Assembly: GCA_014281115.1 (NCBI GenBank)
Contig: JACONQ010000001.1
Location: 186,001-250,000 of the forward strand
Direction of reading: 5' to 3'
DNA from: Laburnicola sp. R22_1
Lineage: Eukaryota; Ascomycota; Dothideomycetes; Pleosporales; Didymosphaeriaceae
DNA length: 64,000 bases
A program made the translations under genes and the position numbers. The stretch's first letter is position 1. Each line of letters starts with the position of its first letter. Below the pieces are notes generated by a model. It saw nothing but the letters and a program-made list of their open reading frames with translations, made no database searches and had not been told where the DNA came from. Of this stretch, positions 9,103 through 20,404 are shown piece after piece.

Positions 9103-10950
9103 TTGAGTATGTGAAACGAGGTATCTAGGAGATGGCGAGCGTCCAGCTTCAGTTTATCTGCTGGCTTGCATGCCCCGCACCTTTCTAACTGCTCCACAAC
9201 TGGATGCGGTCACGCCACCAATGGCTGTCGCCACCGTGACTCAGACAGCTCAAATTTTGGGCAAGCAGAAGACATAGATGTCCCTACGATGCTTATTAGG
9301 TGGTTTTAAACTGTGATTGCTGCGAGCAGAAACTGTCAACGTTCAATAAACATCATCTTTTCGAGAAGGGTGTCAAAATTAATTCATCTAGCAGATCCGC
9401 TTTCATTTCGGAGTCGGATTTTATGATATCCCGAACGCTTGGCAAAGACTCCGCACAGCCACGGTCTAACAGTCATAACAAATAAATTACACATGAATCA
9501 GGCACGGCCAAGGCAGTGCGGACTCTGTTCAGATTGTGTCGTCAATGAAGCGTCGATGGGTCGTGTGTCCCTAGGAGCCGTCAGGTCGGCTTTGACCTGA
9601 GGGATCCTCGTCCGTTAACGTTCATCTGTTACATCGTCTTCAGATTCTTCTTCCACCGAGCCAGAAAAGTACGGCGGGGCTGTTGACTGAGTGAAGGATT
9701 GGAACGTCCACTTTTGACGTTGAAGAGTAACGTTAGAAGAAATACAGGAAATGGGCAACTCTGGTTGGCGCTGGAACCAACCACCCTCTTTGGTGTGGCA
9801 TTGTGGCGTTGTTGTACAGCCACATCTCGCTCCAATGCCGTTAGTCGCTGAAAGCGAGATGTGAAAGCAATTGGCAGCGCCAAGTGGGCAGTCGATGGAC
9901 CCGATACTTGAATTTCACGTCTTTAGCTTATTATCTGCCCGTCGTACATGCAGGAGGGGTTGTGACGCACATGCTGCTTCCTTTCTGCGGCTGTGAATAT
10001 CCGGTGAGCACCGACTACTGGCGAGCTGCATGATGCCGTTTTCGTCTCACCGGAAGACGCCATGGCCACGTCAACAATACATGCATGGGCAGCCAGTAGC
10101 TGAAAAGCCGGAAATGGTAAGCGCATCATACGCCACCTTTCATAGTGGCTTCTAGCAACAACATTATCGGGTATTCAAGTGCCGAGGACAGGCAATTTGA
10201 TAGATCGGCGATGCCATACAGATTGAGCGCAGAGATTGAAAGCGGGCACGCTTGCAGTTCTCGTAAATTATTGGTGTGTTTTCAAGCCGTGCTTACGTGT
10301 TCCTTGACAAAGGCGTTTAATGCTGACCTTTGGTTGTGCTGCGCTGGGTGTTCTTCCAGCTCCTGCTGTGGACTCCGATCTCGACTGCACCAACCTGCAC
10401 ATCTCCGTACTAGGCATTGAGAGCAATGCCTGTTTTTAATGCGCTCTTTATCAGCATCAAAAACTATTTACAACACAAACTCGGTACGCCCGGAGAGTTC
10501 AACAGAGGACGGAGGGGTATAATAATCTAGCTAAATGTGGAAAGTGGGGTGGACCCAAAATCGGGCACGGGAGCGGCGAACCCTTATGGCCCGTGCTTAT
10601 CATATCCGTGAGGCTCTCAGGCTCAAATACTTTCCCCAACTTTCAAAACATTTTTGCCCAAAACCTCGCAACTATTTCTCACAGTCCCTTCGGATTCAGC
10701 ACATTACGACAAGGGTATAACCAAAGCGAGTCGGCCACCTCCCTGCTAGCGCCGGCGGAGTGCAAGAACCCTCTGCTCTGCATGATGCAGCTCTAGCCTG
10801 CTCATGTGACTTGGTGGGGCTTGGCCGACTAGGCAACCCTCATTGACAGCAGAGGAATATCGCCTTGACAATAACACCAACCTTATCACGTCATTCAACA
10901 TAACTATCCCAAACACATAAGTTCAAGTGTGTGGACATTATAATATTACC
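9103..10950. other. Intergenic DNA with one repeat copy
   Basis: No supported gene. A 68-codon minus frame (9923-10129) starts with a hydrophobic stretch but has no other support. A copy of the dispersed GC-rich repeat occurs at 10706-10760. The last 100 bp serve as upstream region of the HET-ankyrin gene. Confidence 0.4.
10706..10760 (+). repeat. Copy 3 of the dispersed GC-rich repeat
   Basis: CAAGGGTATAACCAAAGCG followed by AGTCGGCCACCTCCCTGCTAGC-type core and GCCGGCGG. It is closest to the 15,022 copy. Confidence 0.6.
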
Positions 10951-13900
10951 ATGTCCCAGTACCGTTATTCTCCGCTTTCACCAGGACGGGACAGTATTCG
11001 TCTGCTTCGCCTAATGCCACACAAAGACGAGAGGGCTGACATACAATGCGAGCTCTTCGAATACTCTCTACCGAACTCGTGCGAAAGGACTCACCTGTAC
11101 GATGCTCTATCGTATGTATGGGGTAACCCAGGCGAGAAGCTGCCTATCTTTATACACAAACATAGTTTTGATGTTACGGTCAACCTTCACGCGGCGCTTT
11201 CACATCTTCGGAATCACTCTATTGAGCGCATTCTATGGGTAGACGCTATTTGCATCGACCAAGCGAATCAGGAAGAGAAGGGGCACCAGATTCAGTCCAT
11301 GGCGAAAATCTATGGTCAAGCAAACCGTGTAGTCGTTTGGCTTGGAGAGGCGGCAGACGATAGCGATCTAGCACTCGAAGAGATACGCGTTGCTGGGGGC
11401 AAGAAGTCTACGAACTCTTTAGACAGCGAAAAGATCCAGCAAGCAGTTCTTGCGCTGCTCCAACGACCGTGGTTCCGGCGCATCTGGGTATGGGGAACAG
11501 GACACTTGACAACATTCGTACGAATTACTAAAGGCTATCTAGATACTCCAAGAAGTTGCCGCAGCTCGACATGTCCTGATTATGTGTGGATCTAAGAAGA
11601 TTGACGGATACGTCTTCTGCTTAGGTGTTGATTCATTGAAGGATTTCTACGAAGCTCGCCCAGGCTTGCAGGGGTTGATCCATTCAGTAACCTATCTAAT
11701 CAGAGAAGCCATTTTCAGACCTGGCTACTCAATGGGTAGTTCAGGCAGGTCTACTCTGGATATATGTCCACTAGGCGAGTTGATGGACATGTATCACGCC
11801 CATGAGGCTACCGAGCGCCACGATAAGGTGTATGCCTTGCTCGGCATGAACTCTGATGATCTTAGCGAAGCTAACCTGCTGCCTAACTACAGAGATCCAT
11901 GGGAGGAAATCTTGCAGCGACTAGCTAAGTTTCTTCTCAGTGAAAAGATATCTGTGGAGACTTGGTGTGATAAAGAGATTGCAGCAATCAAGAGCAAGGG
12001 CTGCATTCTTGGTAAGGTCTCTTCGGTGCTGAGAGATACTGCTTTGGATGATAGACAGAGTGTGGATGTCATTTTCAAGAACATATCGGGGCAACCGGAA
12101 TATATGGGAATGCAGCGCTGGACTCTCCGACCCTCAGCAAAATCCGTCCGAGATGGAGACCTCATCTGCCTTCTTCAAGGAGCTTCAAAGCCTGCGATCA
12201 TCAGATTATGTAAGAATTATTTTGCTATTATCATGATTGCAGCTACTCCTCTGGAGAACATACGAATGGAGGAAGGATATATCAAGTGGCCAAACCTCTT
12301 GCAATCGGTAAAAGCCTTCACCCGCGATTTTCTACTTTTCTGGGACTGGGAAAATTCCTTAAAGAAGTTCCAAGATCCGGAAGAATATGAAACTTTAATA
12401 CGAACGGACGATTGGGCGTCAGAACATTCAAAGACAGACAGAGAAGGCTATTTAGACAGAGCGACTAGAACATGGAACGTTGCACTAATATTAGGAGACG
12501 TAGGAGAATACAAAGGGGCAGAAGAGAGGGTTCAAGAAGCAATTGAGGGCTATAAGAGAGCGTTTGGAGTAGAGTATCCGTACACCCTAAAAAGTCAATA
12601 CGGTCTGACGCCGCTATCATGGGCCGCAGGGAACGGGTACGATGGTGTAGTACACCTACTACTGGCGAAAAATGGTGTCGACCCGGACCTGAAGGATAGT
12701 CAATACGGTCGGACGCCGCTCTCGTGGGCAGCCGAGGGAGGGCACGAGACCGTGGTCAAGCTACTGCTCGAGACGGGCAAGGTCGAGGTTGACACAAAGG
12801 ACAAGTACCATCGGACGCCGCTCTCGTGGGCAGCCGAGGAAGGGCACGAGGCCGTGGTTAAGCTGCTTCTCAAGACGGGCAAGGTCGAGGTCGACGCAAA
12901 GGATATGTACAGTCGGACGCCGCTCTCGCGGGCAGCCGAGGAAGGGCACGAGGCCGTGGTTAAGCTGCTGCTCAAGACGGGCAAGATCGAGGTCGACACG
13001 AAGGACAGCAACGATCGGACGCCGCTCTCGCGGGCAGCCGAGGAAGGGCACGAGGCCGTGGTTAAGCTGCTGCTCAAGACGGGCAAGATCGAGGTCGACA
13101 CGAAGGACAGCGACAGTCGGACGCCGCTCTCGCGGGCAGCTAAGGAAGGGCACGAGGCCGTGGTCAAGCTGCTGCTCGAGACGGGCAAGGTCGAGGTCGA
13201 CGCGAAGGACAGCGACGGTCGGACGCCGCTCTCGCGGGCAGCTAAGGAAGGGCACGAGGCCGTGATTAAGCTGCTGGTCGAGACGGGCAAGGTCGAGGTC
13301 GACGCGAAGGATACGTACAGTCAGACGCCGCTCTTGCGGGCAGCCAACAAAGGGCACGAGGCTGTGGTTAAGCTGCTGCTTAAGACGGGCAAGGTCGAGG
13401 TCGACGCGAAGGATACGTACAGTCGTACGCCGCTCTTGCGGGCAGCCAACAAAGGGCACGAGGCTGTGGTTAAGCTGCTGCTCGAGACGGGCAAGGTCGA
13501 GGTCGATACAAAGGACAGCGACGGTTGGACGCCGCTCTGGAGGGCAGCCGATAAAGGGCACGAGGCCGTGGTCAAGCTGCTGCTCGAGACGGGCAAGGTC
13601 GAGGTCGATACAAAGGACGGTCAGACGCTGCCCTCGTGGGCAGCCTACCAAGGGCATGAGGCCGTGGTCAAGCTGCTGCTCGAGACGGGCAAGGTCGAGG
13701 TCGATACAAAGGACAGCGAGGGTCAGACGCTGCTCTTGTGGGCAGCCTACAAAGGGCATGAGGCCGTGGTTAAGCTGCTGCTCGAGACGGGCAAGGTCAA
13801 GGTTGACGCGAAGGACAAGTACCGTCGGACGCCGCTCTTGCGGGCAGCCGAGGAAGGGCACGAGGCCGTGGTTAAGCTGCTGCTTGAGACGGGCAAGGTC

Positions 13901-14818
13901 AAGGTCAACGCGAAGGATCTGTACAATCGGACGCCGCTCTTGTGGGCAGCTAATGAAGGGCACGAGGCCGTGGTCAAGCTGCTGCTCGAAACGGGCAAGG
14001 TCAAGGTCGACGCGAAGGACGGGGACGGTCGGACGCCGCTCTGGAGGGCAGCTAATGAAGGGCACGAGGCCGTGGTTAAGCTGCTGCTCGAGACGGGCAA
14101 GGTCGAGGTTGACACGAAGGACAGCAACGGTCGGACGCCGCTCTGGGGGGCAGCCGATAAAGGGCACGAGGCCGTGGTCAAGCTGCTGCTCGAGACGGGC
14201 AAGGTCGAGGTTGACACGAAGGACAGGTACCATTGGACGCTGCTCTCATGGGCAGCTGAGGAAGGGCACGAGGCCGTGGTTAAGCTGCTGCTCAAGACGG
14301 GCAAGGTCGAGGTCGACACGAAGGACAGCAACGATCGGACGCCGCTCTCGCGGGCAGCCGAGGAAGGGCACGAGGCCGTGGTTAAGCTGCTTCTCAAGAC
14401 GGGCAAGGTCGAGGTCGACGCAAAGGATATGTACAGTCGGACGCCGCTCTCGCGGGCAGCCAAGGAAGGGCACGAGGCTGTGGTCAAGCTACTGCTCGAG
14501 ACGGGCAAGGTCGAGGTTGACACAAAGGACAAGTACTATCGGACGCCGCTCTTGTGGGCAGCTAAGGAAGGGCACGAGGCCGTGGTTAAGCTGCTGCTTG
14601 AGACGGGCAAGGTTGAGGTCGACGCAAAGGACAAGTACCATCAGACGCCGCTCTCATGGGCAGCCAAGGAAGGGCACGAGGCCGTGGTCAAGCTGCTGCT
14701 TGAGACGGGCAAGGTTGAGGTCGACGCAAAGGATACGTACCGTCGGACGCCGCTCTCGTGGGCAGCTAAGAAAGGGCACGAGGCCGTGGTCAAGCTGCTG
14801 CAACAAAACACTAAATAG
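10951..14818 (+). CDS. HET-domain protein with TPR-like hinge and 22 near-identical ankyrin repeats
   Basis: CDS is 10951-11487 joined to 11543-14818, 1,270 aa. The 55-bp intron has a TACTAA branch site and joins in phase 0 as RRIW/ILQEVAAARHV, the normal HET continuation. The HET domain spans about 50-200 (YDALSYVWG, RILWVDAICIDQ, ANRVVVWLGEA, RPWFRRIW). A TPR-like motif (ALILGDVGEYKGAEERVQEA) lies near residue 500. From about 531 to the end run 21 full ankyrin units and one partial, mostly 34 residues, of the form RTPLSWAAEEGHEAVVKLLL. HET domains trigger cell death in fungal non-self recognition; ankyrin arrays act as the sensor or binding surface in such proteins. The ATG at 10951 matches the family start MSQY-YSPL. 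No damage is seen. The repeats differ mainly at two or three positions per unit. Confidence 0.9.
12598..14812 (+). repeat. Tandem 102-bp ankyrin-coding repeats
   Basis: About 22 units of 102 bp; one (about 13609-13710) is 3 bp short. Long stretches such as AAGGGCACGAGGCCGTGGT recur almost unchanged at the DNA level, including third positions, which indicates unit exchange rather than protein-level constraint alone. The same regularity creates long spurious antisense frames. Confidence 0.9.
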
Positions 14819-16350
14819 CTGTTTCTTTTATCCCTCTTCCCCACCCACCACCTCGCTGCCCCAATTTCTTATATACTTGGTGATAGAATCTACTCGAGCG
14901 TATATTCACTTAGAAAGCTATTCCTTTAAAATGCTTCTCTAGCTTTCAATTAATTCTACAGTAAATTTATTCTGCTTACAAATTAACTAACGTAGGTAAC
15001 ATACAAGCCGCCATGGTACTTTATGTCGCCACCGCTAGCAGGGAGGTGGCCGACCCGCTTTGGTCATACCCTTGCGCTGGAGGCGACGGTTTGTAGATAT
15101 GGCCAAAGAGAAGAGTGCTGTATGCAGCTCTAGTAGTGTAGAATCTTGCCAAGCATGGCCACCACATCTCTGCTAGTACTCCTCCCTCACAAACATGGAC
15201 GATCTAAATCCTCATGACCATCGGAGGTCGTACTGAAGCGCCTCTCCACGGCCCTAAAGATTGCAGTGCTCATGCAAGGAGCCGCTGGTCGTTTGACCGT
15301 ACGACAGCTGTATCACCAAAGCATGCAGAGCCTTTCCGCCTTCGTATGCGCTTGCAACGACCCACATGCTGAAGCGCAAGCTTCGATTTCCAGGCCCGCT
15401 GCACTCTATTTCAGCTTGTATTCTTCCCATCACATCGTATTCCCCCCAACGAGCCAAGACTAGAGCCCGCTGCAGCTTGGTGTAGGAATCGGCGCGCCGG
15501 TGGACTCGGGAAGCACGGGGGTGTGGAGGGCTTGACCGGGTCGTTCCATCGGTCTGCGGAAGGGACAACGGCGGGTATTAGCACTTAGGGGCGGCGCGAT
15601 GGTAAGTGTCGCTGTACGTTGGACTGCATCTCGAGGTGTGTGGGGATCGCTGTGTCGAGGCTGGTTTCGACGCTGGAAGCACGTTGGCTGACTAAAGAAG
15701 CACCCGGCCTTGCCTTATCACTGCTCCCAATCTTAGTCGGATTTAATAATAATCCGGACGCTTATGTAACTTGCACTGCCACACGCTTTTCGGTAAAATA
15801 CCCGCAGGTGTCTAAGGTAAGATGTGCGGAGTCATCTTGCATTAGCCCAGATCGGTGGTTCGCTTCCGCCAGAAGTACTAATCAACAGGGCGGCGCTGCA
15901 TGAAATCGCGCCCCGCAGCGCGCATAGGGCTAATAGTAGCTTCCTAGTATCAGCGGGAGGTAGCGAGGGTAGGATAAAGCTATTCTACGAAAATTTGGAG
16001 GGAAAAAGGCTCAAGGTTAGCACTATAGATAGGGAAGCATGTTTTGCTACGACACAAGGCGCTGTACAAATCAGGCGCAGAAGCGATAATGCGAACGTAA
16101 TTTTTGGGTAAAGTAGGATATAAACGTTTAGAATTGGCTGCAGCTGATTATTTTCGTAGAATTATGGCAATATTCGTTGTGCGCATGAGCTTTCTAGTTG
16201 CTGAAAGTCAAAGTACCCCTCGTTTGTCTCGCCACACAGTGCGTCTCGCTACGCAGGGATGCACCTTAACCGGTTCTTAAGCTATCAATACATGACCGAT
16301 CCCATACCTCCTTCACTTAAAACGCCATGAATGCTTTTGCGACTGCTCTT
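14819..16350. other. Intergenic DNA with a transposon relic
   Basis: Most of 15022-15770 is a relic that has an inverted homologue at 54410-55175. A 95-codon plus frame (15824-16111) has no recognisable domain. A short GCATCCCTGCGTAGCGAGA-like segment near 16225-16268 (minus) resembles the start of the repeat at 53872. Confidence 0.5.
15022..15770 (-). repeat. Relic element, inverted homologue of 54410-55175
   Basis: On the minus strand the order is a CCGACT...TTGGGAGCAGTG block, TTCCAGCGTCGAAACCAGCC, an ACAGCTGTCGTACGG-CAAACGACCAGCGGCTC block, GAGTACTAGCAGAG, GAGCTGCATACAGCACTC and finally the GC-rich core at 15022-15090. The same blocks occur in the same order on the plus strand at 54410-55175. 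A 104-codon frame survives here (15254-15568, minus) but is broken in the other copy, so an old coding origin is possible but unproven. Confidence 0.75.
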
Positions 16351-19168
16351 TCACAAGGCTTGAATGCCCTTGAAGAACCCATTCTTCATCAACGCGTCGT
16401 TTTCCTGGACCAGCTGCTTCATCCTCTCCACCTGTTGCTTCTTTGTCAAGCCCTCGCTCTCCACCTCTTCTTTCCATTTCAGCAGCATCTGTTTCAGCAG
16501 CCTGCTTCCCTCTTCCACCTCGTCTTTGCTGGCTGGCACGTACCCTTGTTCATGCTTTCCCGAAAAGTCTTCCAGCTCATCTGCTTTCCGCTTGGCCATG
16601 TTGATGACCTTTTGCGGGAAGCGAACAAGCTCGGCGACGTGGATGCCAAAAGACTGATCGCAAACGCCAGGCTCGACCTTGTAGAGGAGCGTGACTTCGC
16701 GCTTCTGCTGCAGGCTGTTACCAGACTCCACCGTGCCTTCGGAGATGTGCGCCACGACGTGCAGGTTCTGTACTTGGGGATACGTGTCGACCAGTGCCGT
16801 CAGCTCGTGAAAGTGCGTTGCGAAGAGTGCAAAGGCGCCAATCTCCTTGACGATGTACTCGGAAATGGCCCATGCCAGACCGAAGCCGTCGTAGGTGCTC
16901 GTGCCACGGCCGAGCTCATCGATGATGATCAGTGATTCCTTTGTTGCAGACTTTAGGATATTGGCTGTCTCCAGCATCTCTGCCATGAACGTCGACACAC
17001 CCTTGATCTGGCTATCGCTCGCACCGACCCTCGCGAGGATGCAGTCAAAGATAGTGAGTTCGGCTTCTGCCGCTGGTACAAAACAGCCAACCTGGGCCAT
17101 GAGTGCAATGACACCGATTTGGCGAATGTAGGTCGATTTGCCGCCCATGTTGGGGCCAGTGATGATGGAGAACTCGCTCGAACCGCGCACAAGGCTGACA
17201 TCGTTTGTGATGAATGAAATGTCGTCTTGCATCTCCAGACATGGGTGGCGGGCTTCCTTCAAGATGGTGTTGCCTGTGCCCCGCGGGTGCATCGTGGGTC
17301 GTGTATACGATGTAGGAGCGTGAACGGAAACGTGTGCGAACGCGACAATGACATCCAAATGGGCAAGGACTGCAGCTAGCTTCTCAACAACTGGGATATA
17401 CGAAGAAGCTACCGACACGACTTCGTTAACCAAACCAGTTTGCGTGCGGTTGTAGGTCTCTGAAAGTTGGTCAAACTCGCGTCGTTTCGCTTGGAGAGAC
17501 GACGTGGTAAAGTAGACACCGTTCTTTTGTGTCGAGCATTCTTGATACTGCTTCTTGTTTCGTATGCAACCAGCTTCGTTGCGAGTCAGTCGGAAACACC
17601 AGCCATGGACACGGTGGTTTTCAAGAAATAGTTTCTTCTCGGTATCCTGGCCGAGGTCGTCGCCTACGCTTATGTGTTCGTCCGTCATTTCGCGTCGGAG
17701 TTTGTCGAGACGCTTACGAATGGTCCCCAGCCCTTCGTCAAACTCGGATTTGATGATGAACTCGTGGTTGTCGAGCGCATCTAGATCAACCGTCGTCTCG
17801 ACCATTTCCTGTAACTTGGCGAACGCGTCGTTGTATTCCCGTAGCTTGTTGGTGTACTCTGCGTCTAGTGGGTCCCTATATTGCTCATCCATGACAGATT
17901 CGAGTGCTTGCAGAAACCCTGGCAGGCGAATCACAACCTGATATGTCCGTACAACATCTTCCAGATTCGCAACCTTGCGCTGAAATTTCTTCGCCAGTCG
18001 GTAGAGATCGGGAATGGAGCGGAGATGTTCTTCCTGCATAGTCTGCCTCAGCTCAGTGTCGTTGACAAAAGCCTCGACAAGCTGTTGTCGTCGGTTAATA
18101 TCAGCGGCATTCATCAGCGGCTGCTTTAACCATTGTGCCAGCAAGCGACTTCCGGTGGGCGTTTTGCAATGGTTCAGCAAGCCGTACAAACTCATCGTCT
18201 TTGCTCCGTCCCTTGGTCCCGGCATAAGATTGAGTGCCTTCAGAGCGGCCGAATCGAGCTTCATGTATTGCGACAGGTCGTGTTGGTATAGCTGATATTG
18301 TCCGAAGTTGGAGGAATCGGACATGACGCCCAAGTACTTTATCAGAGCTGCTGCGGCACCCATGGCAAGCTTCAGATCGGTCTGCGGAAGGGTACTCGTG
18401 GCACGCTCATCTTTTAATAACCGCGGCAAATCCTGCTCAATGTCCTTGGTGCCAAAGTCGGCCGCGCCTCGCAGTGATACCGCGCAACCACAGTTGTCGG
18501 CGATTGTCCGAAGCTTGTTGAGCTCGACATCCTTCTTCGACGTATCGGCCTGTATGAGACATTCCTTCACGCCGAGCTGAATAAGAAGCGATTCGAAATT
18601 CGAATAGAGGTCATTGTCCAAGAATTCCGTCACTCCGAGCTCTCGCACGCTCGCGTCAGCAAAGCAAACGCCTACATTGCGTGCTTCGCCTGCTTTTGCC
18701 GACACTTTGACAGCCAGCATGATGGGGGCATTCTCCACCTGTCCGCCAAGTTCGTCTTCGACATCCTGCAGGTTCCCGGGTGACGCCTGCTTCACGACTT
18801 TCCACGCCATCCTCCCCGAAGATTCCCATATTTCGACACGTTTGCTCAATCGGAAGAGAGCATCGCGGAGGAAGTTGCGAAAAACGGTGACGGTCATGGT
18901 GACGGATTCGAGGCCCGGATCGCGGCCGAGCTTGCGGATGACGGCAGTCGTGCGATACACCTATTCTTGTCAGCACGGCGTCCGAATTGTGCAGCTCTGG
19001 AGCAATAAATCTCACATGATTGGCAATAAATTTGGCATCCTCCCCGTGTGAGCTGTAGTAGTCTCCTCGGTCGAAGATTCGTATCGTGTCGTCCTTTTGT
19101 GGGAGATTGCGAAAGAATTTACAAAAACTAGACTCGTCTTCCTCTTTCAACTCGGGCCGGGATGCCAT
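16351..19168 (-). CDS. MSH2: DNA mismatch repair protein MSH2 (MutS homologue)
   Basis: CDS is 19168-19016 joined to 18960-16351, 920 aa, the normal fungal length. The 55-bp intron (19015-18961) has a GTGAGA donor and a CTGAC branch site and joins ANH/VYRTTAV in phase 0. MSH2 pairs with MSH6 or MSH3 in the nucleus to recognise mismatches and small loops. Visible are the N-terminal mismatch-domain region ([19 protein letters not shown]), the connector ([12 protein letters not shown]), the lever/clamp region, the Walker [10 protein letters not shown] (about 653-661), Walker [17 protein letters not shown] (from about 728) and the ATHFHELT switch. The frame is intact with no RIP-type stops. Its start codon is only about 200 bp from the AT-rich island, so its promoter must be short or embedded in the island edge. 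Confidence 0.98.
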
Positions 19169-20159
19169 GCTGTGGAGAAACTAAAAGTACACTGTGTATG
19201 GGAGGAAGAAGGGAGGAGCGGGAGACGATGATGAGACGAAGGCGGCTGGCCGAAGTGTTTTCCATTAAACGCGAAAACGCGTGACGCGCTTTCACGCTAG
19301 CGCAATCGATAAGCGCACGGGCCGTGCCCCATACTGCGCTCTGGAGGCGCAAATTGCCAGATATACCGTAGACTCATGCGTATAAGGGGTGTTATAACTA
19401 TATTTAGAATCCTAGTTAAACTAATTAATAGAGCTATATCCCCTCCTAGGCAGGAGTATAAACTGCCTCCCCTTATTTAGTTTTTAAGTGGCCCCACTGC
19501 GTTTAATTACTGCGTTTTTCTATTACGTTACTAGCGCCTATGTAATATAACATTACGTAACGTTATATACAAGCGCTAAGCCCTAGAACTAGAGCGCATT
19601 AAAGTTTTTCTAATATTTCCCCCTAGCTTTTAAGATAACTAACCCTATAATAATAATATTCTATATTAGAAAACGTTTTAAGTAAGTATAAGCACCTAGG
19701 GCACCTAAGCGGCTCTAAGCACGCCTACGCACGCCTACGCACTAAATGCGCTTAGAGCGCACTAGTAATACTACTTTTTTTTTTAGTGTACGCATCTATG
19801 CCGCTAGTGCACCTATAGTACCTAGAGTATATAGAGCACCTATAGCACCTATACTATTAAAATAATGCTAATTAATTAGTAAATAAAGCTTTTTAATTAG
19901 CTAGAATTTTTTAAAAAACTTAGTAAGCTGCTTAGTAAACTGCTTAGTAAGCTTTAGAAAAAAGGAATTTTTAAAGTATAAAGTTAAAATCTCTTACTAG
20001 ATAGTAATTACTAGTTAATATAATAGTACTAATTACTAGCGTATTATATAAACTTCTACCTAATTCTAAATTCTAGATTTTATAGGTTTAAAATAGAAAA
20101 AATCTAGTGTTATAATTATTTAAACTTTTTTATTATTATCTTTTTACGCTATTTTTAAT

Positions 20160-20245
20160 TACTAAGCAGGGGGCTTTGCTTTTTTATTATATTATTTAAG
20201 ATAAAAGTCTTTATTATACTACTTCTAGGTAGTTAATTTAATGCC
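20160..20245 (-). repeat. Short island repeat R (copy 1)
   Basis: Reverse complement of a ~100-bp unit: TTAAATTAACTACCTAG, AGGCTTTTATCTTAAATAAT, a GCAGAGCCCC-CTTAGTAATTA block. Other copies lie at 23424, 40895, 42047, 43485 and three tandem at 43603-43950. Confidence 0.65.
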
Positions 20246-20404
20246 ATATATAATTATTTAAAAGAATTAAATTAGGCGAAAATTAGTGGCTTAGCAAAGA
20301 ATACTATTTTATAAAGTTTAAACTTTAATAACTTTTTAACTACTTTATAATTATTATAACTTCTTTAAAAATTTATATAATAATTTATTAGTAACATACT
20401 TTGC

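Noticed and set aside
12761..14233. A 490-codon open frame on the minus strand opposite the ankyrin repeats, and similar plus-strand shifted frames
   Set aside because: It is produced by the 102-bp periodicity of the real gene; it has no domain of its own and is only a shadow.
16327..16935. Plus-strand 202-codon frame opposite MSH2
   Set aside because: Lies entirely antisense to conserved MSH2 coding sequence; codon mirroring explains it.
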